From Clostridiales bacterium (GTDB taxonomy: Bacteria > Bacillota > Clostridia > Oscillospirales > Oscillospiraceae), in contig SFEX01000029.1 of the NCBI GenBank assembly GCA_004557075.1, positions 1 through 22,126 of the forward strand: a DNA stretch of 22,126 nt. Direction: 5' to 3'. Position 1 is the first letter of the stretch, and every line of letters starts with the position of its first letter. Under the pieces are notes generated by a model. That model saw only the letters and a list, made by a program, of their open reading frames with translations, searched no databases and was not told where the DNA came from. Below are positions 1 through 5,921 of the stretch, piece after piece. Position numbers and translations under genes: made by a program.

Positions 1-106
1 GAACTTGACCCTGCTGTCCTACAGCTATTGTATCACGGGCACCTCAAAGCCTGCTGATATCTGATTTTATTAACTTTGAAACTTATTATACGAGGAGGAG
101 ACAAAT
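1..106 (+). other. Window edge and leader of the copper chaperone gene
   Basis: No gene can be assigned here. Two short reading frames run in from the left edge and stop near 57 and 64, so the last codons of an upstream plus-strand gene may be present, but neither frame gives a recognisable motif. The stretch just before the next gene is AT-rich and holds its ribosome binding site (GAGGAGGAG at 92-100). No convincing sigma-A promoter with both boxes was seen. Confidence 0.3.
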
Positions 107-307
107 ATGGAAGTCACTATGAAGATCGAGGGCATGATGTGCGGTCACTGCTCGGGCAGGGTGAAGGCTGCGCTTGAGAAGCTTGAGGGCGTCAGCGAGG
201 CCGTTGTCAGCCACGAGAGCGGCACGGCGATAGTAAAAGGCGAGAGCCTCGACCCGGCGGCCCTGAAGGCGGCCGTCGAAGCCCAGGGCTACGACGTCGT
301 AGGATAA
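107..307 (+). CDS. Heavy-metal-associated (CopZ-like) metallochaperone, 66 aa
   Basis: A single HMA domain spans the whole 66-residue protein. The metal-binding loop GMMCGHC lies near residues 9-15 and gives the CxxC cysteine pair that binds Cu(I) in this family; the conserved C-terminal GY is present (AQGYDVVG). Length and beta-alpha-beta-beta-alpha-beta order fit free-standing cytosolic copper chaperones, which pass copper to P-type ATPases or a Cop repressor. Neither partner lies in the window, so the partner is unknown. GAGGAGGAG ends six bases before the ATG and supports this start. A strong bidirectional terminator follows at once, so this is the last gene of its transcript. Other HMA proteins (mercury or zinc) cannot be excluded, but a lone MxCxxC domain is most often a copper carrier. 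Confidence 0.85.
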   Translation: MEVTMKIEGMMCGHCSGRVKAALEKLEGVSEAVVSHESGTAIVKGESLDPAALKAAVEAQGYDVVG

Positions 308-312
308 ATGAT

Positions 313-346
313 AAAAAACACGCCGGATTGATCCGGCGTGTTTTTT
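313..346. terminator. Perfect bidirectional intrinsic terminator
   Basis: A 16-base stem (313-328 with 331-346) has a two-base nominal loop, an A6 tract on the left and a T6 tract on the right. It lies between the convergent ends of the chaperone gene and the LRR/SLH gene and can stop transcription from both sides. Confidence 0.9.
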
Positions 347-356
347 ATATTCGGGT

Positions 357-1598
357 TCAGGCCAAGTCGCGGTAGATGAAGGTAACGATCTGTGCGCGGG
401 TGCAGACACTGTCGGGTGAGAAGTGGGTACTGTCCGTACCGTTGGTTATGCCGTTTTCGACAGCCCAGAGTATTGCGGTGTAGAAGGGATTGTCGTTGCC
501 GTTATCCTGCTTTGCGGAGACATCGGCGAAGGGATTGACCGCCGATGCCGGTTCAGGCTGACCCTCCGCTCTCCACAGAAAGGTGACCACCTGTGCGCGG
601 GTGCAGGTCTTGCTGGGCGCGAAATGCGTGGCGTCAACGCCGTTGTGCTTTGCGAAAACGTCAACGAAGGGATTGTCCTCGGACTTGGGTGCGGGAGAGC
701 CTGCCGCTCTCCACAGGAAAGTCACTACCTGCGCGCGGGAGCAGTCTGCGTTGGGCTTGAAGATACCGTTGCCGTAGCCGGTGGTAACACCCTCGTTTAC
801 TGCCCACTGGATGGCCTCGGCAAAGGGAGCATGGCGGCCTGCGGGGTCAACGTCGGTGAAGGGGTAATAGCTTCCAAAATGCACTGTGGCGGTCTCGGGA
901 AGGCCGAGAGCATCATGCTCCGGGTTGGCTTTCCACTGCGCCTCGGTGCCGCCAAAGTATACGTCCGTCAGATTGTTGCTCTCTGCAAACAGACCGTAGC
1001 CGGTTTTTGTTACTCCGGCGGGGATGCAGATGCTTTTTAAGTTGCGGCATAACATAAATGCCTGAACGCCGATGCTCGTAACGGTAGAGGGGAGGATTAT
1101 GCTTGTAAGCTCATCGCAGCCCTGAAGAGCCTGATTGCCTATGCTCGTAATTCCTTCGGGCAGTTTTATGCTCTTGAGCGATTGGCATTGGGAGAACGTA
1201 AAGTCGCTTATGACCTTAACTCCGCTGGGTATATTTACGCTCTCAAGCTTCATGCAAGCCAAAAATGCACATTTGCCGATGCTTGTGACGCTGCCGGGCA
1301 GACTTATGGTCTTGATAGCGGTGCATGCCTGAAATGCACGTTCGCCAATGCTCGTAACGCCGCTTTCGACGACAACGCTTGTAATGCTGCCGACATAGGC
1401 TTTCCACGGAACATTAGAATCGGGGTAGTTATACATATCTCCCGTGCCGGAGATGGTGAGTACGCCCGCGTCGTCGAGCGTCCATGTGAGGTTATCGCCG
1501 CAGGTGCCGCTCTTGGGGGCGTCGGCGGCGGCAGACACCGGCAGCAGGCTGCATACCATCAGCAGAGCCAGTATCAGACTAAGGGTTCTTTTTTTCAT
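357..1598 (-). CDS. Secreted BspA-type leucine-rich repeat protein with C-terminal SLH domains
   Basis: The protein is about 413 aa. An N-terminal signal peptide (KKR, then a hydrophobic run ending near SAAADA) targets it for export. A GTCGDNLTWTL-type entry segment follows, then roughly six BspA/LRR_5 repeats (pattern SIGxxAFxxCxxLxSIxLPxxVTSIG) to about residue 225, and three SLH units to the C-terminus, which in this class bind wall polymers and hold the protein on the cell surface. The second SLH unit is short: it runs from FVDV almost directly to THFAPSKTCTRAQ and lacks about 20 residues seen in unit three. The start is set at 1598 because the AGGAGG at 1605-1610 touches the upstream ATG at 1604 and is six bases from this one. 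It probably acts in adhesion or as a surface scaffold; the ligand is unknown. Confidence 0.85.
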   Translation of the reverse strand: MKKRTLSLILALLMVCSLLPVSAAADAPKSGTCGDNLTWTLDDAGVLTISGTGDMYNYPDSNVPWKAYVGSITSVVVESGVTSIGERAFQACTAIKTISLPGSVTSIGKCAFLACMKLESVNIPSGVKVISDFTFSQCQSLKSIKLPEGITSIGNQALQGCDELTSIILPSTVTSIGVQAFMLCRNLKSICIPAGVTKTGYGLFAESNNLTDVYFGGTEAQWKANPEHDALGLPETATVHFGSYYPFTDVDPAGRHAPFAEAIQWAVNEGVTTGYGNGIFKPNADCSRAQVVTFLWRAAGSPAPKSEDNPFVDVFAKHNGVDATHFAPSKTCTRAQVVTFLWRAEGQPEPASAVNPFADVSAKQDNGNDNPFYTAILWAVENGITNGTDSTHFSPDSVCTRAQIVTFIYRDLA

Positions 1599-1637
1599 AT
1601 TCATCCTCCTGTATCTTTCAAAAATAGGATATTATGT

Positions 1638-1666
1638 ATTATATATTGTTTTTCCAGATATGTACA
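1638..1666 (-). promoter_or_regulatory. Candidate sigma-A promoter of the LRR/SLH gene
   Basis: On the minus strand TGTACA and TATAAT are separated by 17 bases, about 40 bases upstream of the start codon. The -10 box is perfect; the -35 box matches four of six positions. Confidence 0.5.
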
Positions 1667-1699
1667 GGGGGTGTTTTGTAAATTTATTTGATTGAATAC

Positions 1700-1740
1700 A
1701 AAAAATCTCCCGCGCATACCGTAAGAGCATACGCGGGAGG
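1700..1740 (-). terminator. Intrinsic terminator reading leftward
   Basis: CTCCCGCG at 1707-1714 pairs with CGCGGGAG at 1732-1739. On the minus strand the stem is followed by A then six Ts. It lies just downstream of the integrase remnant and would end that transcript. Confidence 0.65.
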
Positions 1741-1769
1741 CTTGACATTTTCTTTCTGGCAGCACAGTA

Positions 1770-1955
1770 TCAAGCAAGCGGAGGCGTTGTGCATCCGCTT
1801 TTGCTATGCGATTGTGCAGCCACTGCTTGCAATGTCGGAGAAACCAATGAGACTATGCTCTGCTCATAGCTGTTCATGGTCTTTTCTCTGAGGTCTTTGC
1901 TACGGCAATAAACTAAATATTCGTCGATCAGACCGTCAAAGCTCGTATCTCTCAT
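1770..1955 (-). pseudogene. Remnant of a tyrosine recombinase (integrase), N-terminal part only
   Basis: A 61-codon open frame starts with residues resembling the N-terminal SAM-like, DNA-binding domain of XerC/phage-type tyrosine recombinases: FDGLIDEYLVYCRSKDLREK and then TMNSYEQS, a helix-rich segment that precedes the catalytic domain. After SYEQS the similarity stops and the frame ends 25 codons later. No catalytic domain (R...HxxR...Y) follows in any frame before the terminator at 1700-1740. Complete family members have about 280-400 residues, so this is a truncated relic. A hairpin immediately upstream contains its Shine-Dalgarno sequence. A short functional peptide is possible but less likely. 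The recognition rests on about 30 residues and is moderately secure. Confidence 0.5.
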
Positions 1956-1963
1956 ATATAGAA

Positions 1964-2014
1964 AAACTCTCCTGTTTATAGGTATGGTTTCTACCCAATA
2001 AAGCAGGAGAGTTT
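1964..2014 (-). promoter_or_regulatory. Hairpin masking the ribosome binding site of the integrase remnant
   Basis: AAACTCTCCTG (1964-1974) and CAGGAGAGTTT (2004-2014) form a perfect 11-bp inverted repeat with a 29-base loop. Read leftward, the second arm contains AGGAGAG, a strong Shine-Dalgarno sequence 11-13 bases before the ATG at 1955, so the RNA stem would hide it. The stem is followed by five Ts on the minus strand and could also act as a terminator, or be a recombination site. Nothing recognisable was seen from 2015 to the spo0A stop codon at 2136. Confidence 0.45.
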
Positions 2015-2135
2015 ATAGCTATAAGGAAAATTATTTATTGGTCTGAGCGCCGTTTTTCACCGATACGTTTAAGGCGTTCATAGGCTTGACACCATTTTTA
2101 ACCAGCCGTCAAAGCATTGATACGCTACGGTTTTT

Positions 2136-2909
2136 TCACCGCACGCCCTGTTTTTGGCGCAAACTCAGGTAGTCGGCGATCATGGCGATGAACTCGGAAT
2201 TCGTGGGTTTGCCCTTGATATTCGACACGGTGTAGCCGAAGAACTTTTGCAGCACCTCGATATCGCCCCTGTCCCACGCAACCTCTATCGCGTGGCGGAT
2301 GGCTCGTTCGACGCGGCTGGGCGTTGTGTTGAACTTCTTCGCCACCTCCGGATACAGCACCTTGGTGACGGCATTTATGATGTCCATGTCGTTTATTGTA
2401 AGTATGATGGCCTCGCGCAGATACTGATAGCCCTTGATGTGAGCGGGCACGCCGATCTCGTGGATTATCTCGGTGACGAGCGCTTCAAGGTTGGCGTCGT
2501 TCGGCCTCGACACGATGGGAGGCGCTGCCTGCTGCGAAAAGGCGTTTATCTGACGAATCCTGTCGAGCAGCGTGGGAACGTCGCAGGGCTCGGGGATAAA
2601 GTATGCCGCACCCAGTGCGGCGCACTGCTTGACTATTTCACTTCGGTAAAGATGCGAGACGACGATGGCCTTCGTATCGGGGCATGCCTCGGGCAGACGC
2701 CTTAGCACCTCGAGTCCGTCGAGCTTCAGCAGCACGAGGTCCAGTATGAGAATGTCTGGACGCAGCTCGGCGCAGAGCGCAAGGGCGTCTACACCGTTAT
2801 CTGTACTGTCAAGGCAGTCCATATCTTCCTCACGGGACAGCACGTCGGTCAAAAGCCGCCGGAAGTCCTCGTCAATATCAGCAATAAGAACGCGGGTTTT
2901 GGTTTCCAT
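2136..2909 (-). CDS. spo0A: Sporulation transcription factor Spo0A
   Basis: The protein is 257 aa, close to other Spo0A proteins. Residues 5-120 are a receiver domain with the phospho-acceptor D57 (ILILD). Residues about 140-255 are the Spo0A DNA-binding domain with near-invariant signatures HEIGVPAHIKGY, FNTTPSRVERAIRHAIEVAW, GYTVS and KPTNSEFIAM, which bind 0A boxes. It is the phosphorelay-controlled switch for entry into sporulation and also a repressor/activator of transition-state genes. The receiver is unusual: the acidic pair is D11-I12 rather than DD, the proline after the phosphorylation site is absent, and the conserved lysine of KP is E107. The start is placed at 2909 (GGAGGA at 2918-2923, eight bases away); an upstream ATG would add 54 unrelated residues. 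Two 0A boxes lie 175-213 bases upstream, implying autoregulation. Confidence 0.97.
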   Translation of the reverse strand: METKTRVLIADIDEDFRRLLTDVLSREEDMDCLDSTDNGVDALALCAELRPDILILDLVLLKLDGLEVLRRLPEACPDTKAIVVSHLYRSEIVKQCAALGAAYFIPEPCDVPTLLDRIRQINAFSQQAAPPIVSRPNDANLEALVTEIIHEIGVPAHIKGYQYLREAIILTINDMDIINAVTKVLYPEVAKKFNTTPSRVERAIRHAIEVAWDRGDIEVLQKFFGYTVSNIKGKPTNSEFIAMIADYLSLRQKQGVR

Positions 2910-3083
2910 AACATAAATCCTCCAGTAAATTCCACAAACAGCGAAATGCCCACCAATTTGCGCAAAACAACCGCTTTGTGGTATAAATTTACCATATTTG
3001 AAGCGTTTTAACACACGAACCGTGTCGAGGAAATAAGAAAATTGTTGACATAATATTACACGATCTACCAAGCATACGCACTA

Positions 3084-3090
3084 TTCGACA
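3084..3090 (-). promoter_or_regulatory. 0A box (TGTCGAA) upstream of spo0A, same strand as the gene
   Basis: The exact 0A-box heptamer TGTCGAA occurs on the minus strand about 175 bases before the spo0A start codon. A one-mismatch version (TGTCGAG, 3023-3029, plus strand) lies closer to the gene. Spo0A is known to bind such boxes at its own promoter in Bacillus; binding here is inferred. Confidence 0.6.
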
Positions 3091-3115
3091 TATTTTTCGC
3101 GGTTTTGTAGAAATT

Positions 3116-3122
3116 TGTCGAA
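3116..3122 (+). promoter_or_regulatory. Second, inverted 0A box upstream of spo0A
   Basis: TGTCGAA on the plus strand, inside TTTGTCGAAAATT, sits 25 bases beyond the first box and faces the opposite way. Two exact heptamers within 40 bases directly upstream of spo0A are unlikely to be accidental. No convincing sigma-A or sigma-H promoter could be fixed between the boxes and the gene. Confidence 0.6.
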
Positions 3123-3133
3123 AATTAATGTAC

Positions 3134-3166
3134 AAAAATGACGCCGCGCATGTTTTAAGCGCGGCG
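3134..3166 (-). terminator. Intrinsic terminator of the small membrane protein gene
   Basis: CGCCGCGC (3142-3149) pairs with GCGCGGCG (3159-3166) around a nine-base loop. On the minus strand the stem is followed, after three bases, by five Ts. The 115-base stretch between it and the gene's stop codon holds a second small palindrome (CGAACCC/GGGTTCG) but no gene. Confidence 0.55.
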
Positions 3167-3280
3167 ACGCCAGATGACGCTGATACCATTTTGTTTCCGT
3201 TAAGGCGAAAGCTCCATATCCATCAGCGCCATCTTCCTTTCCGAATCGAACCCACGGGTTCGTGCTTCGACTCTCTTATG

Positions 3281-3514
3281 CTATTTAAAGACGAAATACA
3301 TGGTGATGAACCAGCCGAGAAGAGCGAAGGCCATAGCGGCGATCGTCAGCTTCAGGGAGCTTTCGCGCTCTGCTTCGCTTTCGCCGTACTGCCCGGCGGC
3401 GTCCGAGGCGCCGCGAAGGTAAGCTCTGTACATATTCATGAAGTGGCGGCTGTCCCGCTGTCCTGCGGCATAGCTTTCTGCGGCTTCTTTGCGGAAGATA
3501 TCGAGCTTTTCCAT
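3281..3514 (-). CDS. Small membrane protein of unknown function, 77 aa
   Basis: I do not recognise a family. The first 50 residues are polar and helical, rich in Glu, Arg and Ala (RKEAAESYAAGQRDSRHFMN), and the C-terminus is one membrane helix (IAAMAFALLGWFITMYFVF) ending in lysine. This suggests a tail-anchored protein with a cytoplasmic N-terminal region. Reality as a gene is supported by a Shine-Dalgarno GAGGTGA upstream of the ATG, by a sigma-A promoter (TTGAAA, 16 bases, TATAAT) 36 bases before the start, and by a terminator downstream. It is monocistronic. Nothing in its position next to spo0A proves a sporulation role. Confidence 0.75.
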   Translation of the reverse strand: MEKLDIFRKEAAESYAAGQRDSRHFMNMYRAYLRGASDAAGQYGESEAERESSLKLTIAAMAFALLGWFITMYFVFK

Positions 3515-3549
3515 CTTGCTGTCACCTCGGGATTTTTTTGATGTTACTA

Positions 3550-3577
3550 ATTATATCATATCCCGTGTATATTTCAA
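3550..3577 (-). promoter_or_regulatory. Sigma-A promoter of the small membrane protein gene
   Basis: On the minus strand TTGAAA and TATAAT are separated by 16 bases, ending 35 bases before the start codon. Confidence 0.7.
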
Positions 3578-3645
3578 GTTACAAAAATTGCTTGGCCCCT
3601 CCGGCGAGGAGAGGACGAGCAAAACTCGCCCCTACGGGTGCGGTG

Positions 3646-3731
3646 TAATTCAATGCGCGAGTGCAAAAGAGATAATTGCCAATCTTACCGGTCGGGTTAT
3701 GGCAATAACGACTATTTGAAGCGCAGCAACG
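3646..3731 (-). repeat. CCCGACCGGT intergenic repeat, copy A (3' of ydcZ-like gene)
   Basis: Read on the minus strand the copy runs CGTTGC..CTTCAAATAG..CCCGACCGGTAAGATT..TTGCACTCGCGC..AATTA. It starts 17 bases after the stop codon of the membrane protein gene at 3749 and has that gene's orientation. ATTGCC (3701-3706, minus strand) can pair with GGCAAT (3675-3680) across the core. Just beyond it, 3613-3631 is an imperfect hairpin (GGACGAG/CTCGCCC), a different small repeat of the GTAGGGGCGAG type. Confidence 0.8.
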
Positions 3732-3748
3732 ACAGGAAAAAAGCTGCC

Positions 3749-4207
3749 CTATGCTTTAAACAGCAGCATGCCGCCGGTCATGAGGGCAAGGCCGGCGTAT
3801 TTTGTCCAGCCGAAGGCTATTTTCTCGCTGCCCATAAGCCCGAAGGCGTCGATAAGCGCGGCTATCAGGAGCTGCGAAATGAGGATGATGGATATCGCAA
3901 GCGTGGTGCCGAGGCTTTTGATGCCGAGCATGACGGTCAGCGTTATCACGATGCCGAGCACGCCGCCGAGCCAGTAGAGCTTGTTGACCTGCCCCAGCGC
4001 TGTGAAGCTGCCCTGCCGCCAGAATATGAGCACGATAAGCGCCAGCGCAAAGGCCGTACCCTGGACGAAGGCGTTGGCCTCCATGTTGCCTATGCCCTCG
4101 CCCAGCCGCGTGTTCATAACGCCCTGAACGCTCATCGCCATACCGGCCACGATACTGAAAACTATTCCCCAAAGCATAATCGATCTGCGGAGCCTTTTAG
4201 GCTCCAT
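3749..4207 (-). CDS. DMT-superfamily membrane protein, YdcZ/DUF606 type
   Basis: The 152-residue protein has about five hydrophobic helices (beginning near MLWGIVFSIVAGM, FVQGTAFALALIVL, WLGGVLGIVITLT, ISIILISQLLIAALI and YAGLALMTGGMLLF). The GMAMSVQGVMNTRLGE start and the DAFGLMGSEK loop are typical of the YdcZ (DUF606) half-size members of the drug/metabolite transporter superfamily, which usually work as dimers or pairs. The substrate is unknown and only one copy is present. The start is awkward: AGGAGG ends only one base before the ATG, and a 7-bp hairpin begins at the start codon, so translation from M11 (MLWGIV) is possible. Transcription is divergent from the pheB-like gene. A copy of the CCCGACCGGT repeat follows its stop codon. 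Confidence 0.8.
   Translation of the reverse strand: MEPKRLRRSIMLWGIVFSIVAGMAMSVQGVMNTRLGEGIGNMEANAFVQGTAFALALIVLIFWRQGSFTALGQVNKLYWLGGVLGIVITLTVMLGIKSLGTTLAISIILISQLLIAALIDAFGLMGSEKIAFGWTKYAGLALMTGGMLLFKA
4189..4205 (-). promoter_or_regulatory. Hairpin overlapping the start codon of the ydcZ-like gene
   Basis: GGAGCCT and AGGCTCC form a perfect 7-bp stem with a three-base loop. In the minus-strand mRNA the stem begins with the G of the initiating AUG. It would hinder ribosome entry if the annotated start is right. Confidence 0.4.
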
Positions 4208-4233
4208 CCCTCCTTATTTTTTGTCCGCGGCTA

Positions 4234-4262
4234 TTGCCATGTCTGCGGGATTGTGATAAAAT
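4234..4262 (+). promoter_or_regulatory. Sigma-A promoter of the pheB-like/lysC transcript
   Basis: TTGCCA and TAAAAT are separated by 17 bases, 49 bases before the start codon at 4312. Confidence 0.7.
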
Positions 4263-4311
4263 CCGTAATACAAGCACAAATGTAAGCCGGTTGCAGACAA
4301 GAGGTGTTGAT

Positions 4312-4755
4312 ATGGCTGTTGCGAAACCAAAATATTATCTGGTCGAGGCGTCTGCGCTTCCCGAGGTTTTTGTGAAGGTAACGGAGGCGAAATCCCTGCT
4401 TGAGACGGGCGAGGCGCGCACCGTCGCCGAGGCGGTGGAGCGTGTCGGCCTGAGCCGCAGCGCCTTTTACAAGTATAAGGACTGCATCGCGCCCTTCCGC
4501 GATATGAAGCGGGACACCATCATGACCTTCCACATCAAGCTGCACGATAAGCCCGGAACGCTTGCCTCGGTACTGTCTATTTTTACCGAGTCGGGTGCAA
4601 ATATACTCACGATAAACCAGTCTATCCCGGTAAACGGAGTGGCGGTCGTCACGATATCCATAACGACGGAGACTTTTATCATCAGCACCGAGGAGCTTAT
4701 GTCGCGGCTGTACGCGGTGGCGGGCGTTGCCGACGTCGGGCTTATGGCGGGCTGA
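4312..4755 (+). CDS. pheB: ACT domain-containing protein, PheB/UPF0735 family
   Basis: The 147-residue protein begins MAVAKPKYYLVEASALPEVF, as in UPF0735 proteins. A helix-turn-helix-like segment (TVAEAVERVGLSRSAFYKYKD, about residues 37-57) is followed by an ACT domain (about 70-147) opening with HDKPGTLASVLSIF, the usual amino-acid-binding entry loop. The family was named after Bacillus pheB but its biochemical role is not firmly established; an amino-acid-sensing regulator is likely. In many clostridia it precedes homoserine dehydrogenase and aspartokinase genes; here aspartokinase follows directly and the dehydrogenase is absent. The start at 4312 is chosen for GAGGTG five bases upstream; a longer reading from 4234 begins inside the promoter. 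Confidence 0.85.
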   Translation: MAVAKPKYYLVEASALPEVFVKVTEAKSLLETGEARTVAEAVERVGLSRSAFYKYKDCIAPFRDMKRDTIMTFHIKLHDKPGTLASVLSIFTESGANILTINQSIPVNGVAVVTISITTETFIISTEELMSRLYAVAGVADVGLMAG

Positions 4756-4788
4756 GGGGCAAGCGAACGGTATATTGAATAATATGAG

Positions 4789-4818
4789 GTAGGGTACGGA
4801 GTACCCTACTTCTTTTTA
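4789..4818 (+). terminator. Terminator or attenuator hairpin between pheB-like gene and aspartokinase
   Basis: GTAGGGTAC (4789-4797) and GTACCCTAC (4801-4809) form a perfect 9-bp stem with a three-base loop, followed by TTCTTTTTATT. It ends only 3 bases before the aspartokinase Shine-Dalgarno sequence, so aspartokinase expression must pass through it or start at a promoter not seen here. Confidence 0.75.
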
Positions 4819-4831
4819 TTAGGTGGTAACA

Positions 4832-5806
4832 ATGTTAACTGTTCAGAAATTCGGCGGCAGCTCGGTGGCGGATGCCGGGAAAATAAAAAGAGTTGCCGGA
4901 ATAATCGCCGAGCGCGCACGCGACGGCGGCTCCGTCGTCGTTGTGCTGTCGGCGCGGGGCGACACTACGGACGAACTTATAAGCGACGCAGCGTCTATAA
5001 GCTCCGAGCCTCCCAAGAGGGAGCTTGACGTGCTTCTGAGCACGGGTGAGCTGAGCAGCGTCGCGCTTATGGCGATGCAGCTTGCGAAAATGGGTCTTAA
5101 CTGCGTGTCGCTGTCCGGGCGGCAGGCGGGTATCATGACCGACGTAAACCACGGAGAGGCGAAGATAACGAACATAAATACCGATAGAATAAGCCGGGAG
5201 CTGGGCGCGGGCAGGATAGTTCTTGTCGCGGGCTTTCAGGGCGTAAGCGAAAACGACGATATAACGACGCTCGGCCGCGGCGGTTCAGACACTACGGCGG
5301 TGGCGCTTGCGGCGGCGCTGCATGCCGACCGCTGCGAGATATACTCCGATGTTGACGGGATATACACGGCAGACCCCCGCCTTGTTACCGGAGCGAGGAA
5401 GATGGACGCGATAGATTATGAGGATATGCTGCGGTTATCGCTTGGCGGCTCGCAGGTGCTCCACTCGCGCTCGGTCGCGGCGGCAATGAAGTACGGGGTG
5501 GAGGTCTGGCTGCTGTCAAGCTATGTCAGCGCGCCCGGAACGAGGCTTGCGCGGCTCGACGGCAGACCCGATATATGCGGGATCACGCGGGATAAGGCAC
5601 TTAGCCGCATAAGCATTGTCGGCAAAGGCGTCGGTCGCAGGACGCTTGCCGAGGCGGTAGCGGCGCTCTCTCAGCACGATATTCTGACGCTGTCGGCCGA
5701 TACCGGCGATGGCGTGTGCGAGCTCACGGTGGAGCCGCAGCACGTCATGCCCGCCATGGAGATCCTGCATAAGCAGTTTTTCCTTTCGTTGTCACATTCT
5801 AAATAG
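4832..5806 (+). CDS. lysC: Aspartokinase with a shortened regulatory domain
   Basis: The 324-residue protein catalyses ATP-dependent phosphorylation of aspartate, the first step to lysine, threonine, methionine and diaminopimelate. The kinase domain (about 1-240) is complete: KFGGSSV at 6-12, a TTDEL motif near 49, STGE, the GFQG segment, TTLGRGGSDTTA and the YSDVDGIYTADPR nucleotide region. The C-terminal part (about 245-324) contains only one ACT-like unit (ISIVGKG... CELTVEPQH... ILHKQFF), whereas typical aspartokinases of about 400 residues have two. The first half resembles the start of ACT1 and the end resembles the end of ACT2, so an internal loss is plausible. ATG 4832 is preferred over GTG 4823 because AGGTGG lies five bases before it. 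Feedback control by lysine or threonine may be altered. Confidence 0.9.
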   Translation: MLTVQKFGGSSVADAGKIKRVAGIIAERARDGGSVVVVLSARGDTTDELISDAASISSEPPKRELDVLLSTGELSSVALMAMQLAKMGLNCVSLSGRQAGIMTDVNHGEAKITNINTDRISRELGAGRIVLVAGFQGVSENDDITTLGRGGSDTTAVALAAALHADRCEIYSDVDGIYTADPRLVTGARKMDAIDYEDMLRLSLGGSQVLHSRSVAAAMKYGVEVWLLSSYVSAPGTRLARLDGRPDICGITRDKALSRISIVGKGVGRRTLAEAVAALSQHDILTLSADTGDGVCELTVEPQHVMPAMEILHKQFFLSLSHSK

Positions 5807-5876
5807 ACGCTTTTGCGTCAGCCCGACCGGTGAGATTTCAACTAATCTTTCCTGCACTCGCGCGTCTAATTAGTGC
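5805..5876 (+). repeat. CCCGACCGGT intergenic repeat, copy B (3' of lysC)
   Basis: The copy starts within the lysC stop codon and reads in the direction of lysC: AGACGC-TTTT-GCGTC hairpin, then CCCGACCGGTGAGATT, then TGCACTCGCGCG and TAATTA. AGACGC at the left end can also pair with GCGTCT at 5862-5867, enclosing the whole core. Confidence 0.75.
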
Positions 5877-5889
5877 ATATAAAAATTTT

Positions 5890-5921
5890 GGAGGCAATCA
5901 TTTCGATTGCCTCCGTTTTTT
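5890..5921. terminator. Intrinsic terminator between convergent lysC and glycerophosphodiesterase genes
   Basis: GGAGGCAATC (5890-5899) pairs with GATTGCCTCC (5905-5914), followed by G and six Ts. The T tract reaches the stop codon of the minus-strand gene. A run of Ts also follows on the minus strand, so it may work both ways. The same stem recurs at 13219 and 21976. Confidence 0.9.

Noticed and set aside
423..1691. Several plus-strand ORFs opposite the LRR/SLH gene
   Set aside because: They mirror the leucine-rich repeats on the opposite strand; the sense frame has signal peptide, LRR and SLH domains.
1688..1891. 67-codon plus-strand ORF across the terminator and integrase remnant
   Set aside because: It runs through an intrinsic terminator and antisense to a better-supported relic; no ribosome binding site and no motif.
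3220..3270. A possible tRNA 3' part on the minus strand (CGTGGGTTCGATTC resembles a T arm)
   Set aside because: The bases after the loop do not pair to make a T stem, and no acceptor stem or anticodon arm could be built; only the palindrome CGAACCCACGGGTTCG is real.
4756..4831. Lysine riboswitch upstream of aspartokinase
   Set aside because: Only 76 bases separate the genes, too short for the aptamer; a simple terminator hairpin accounts for the structure.
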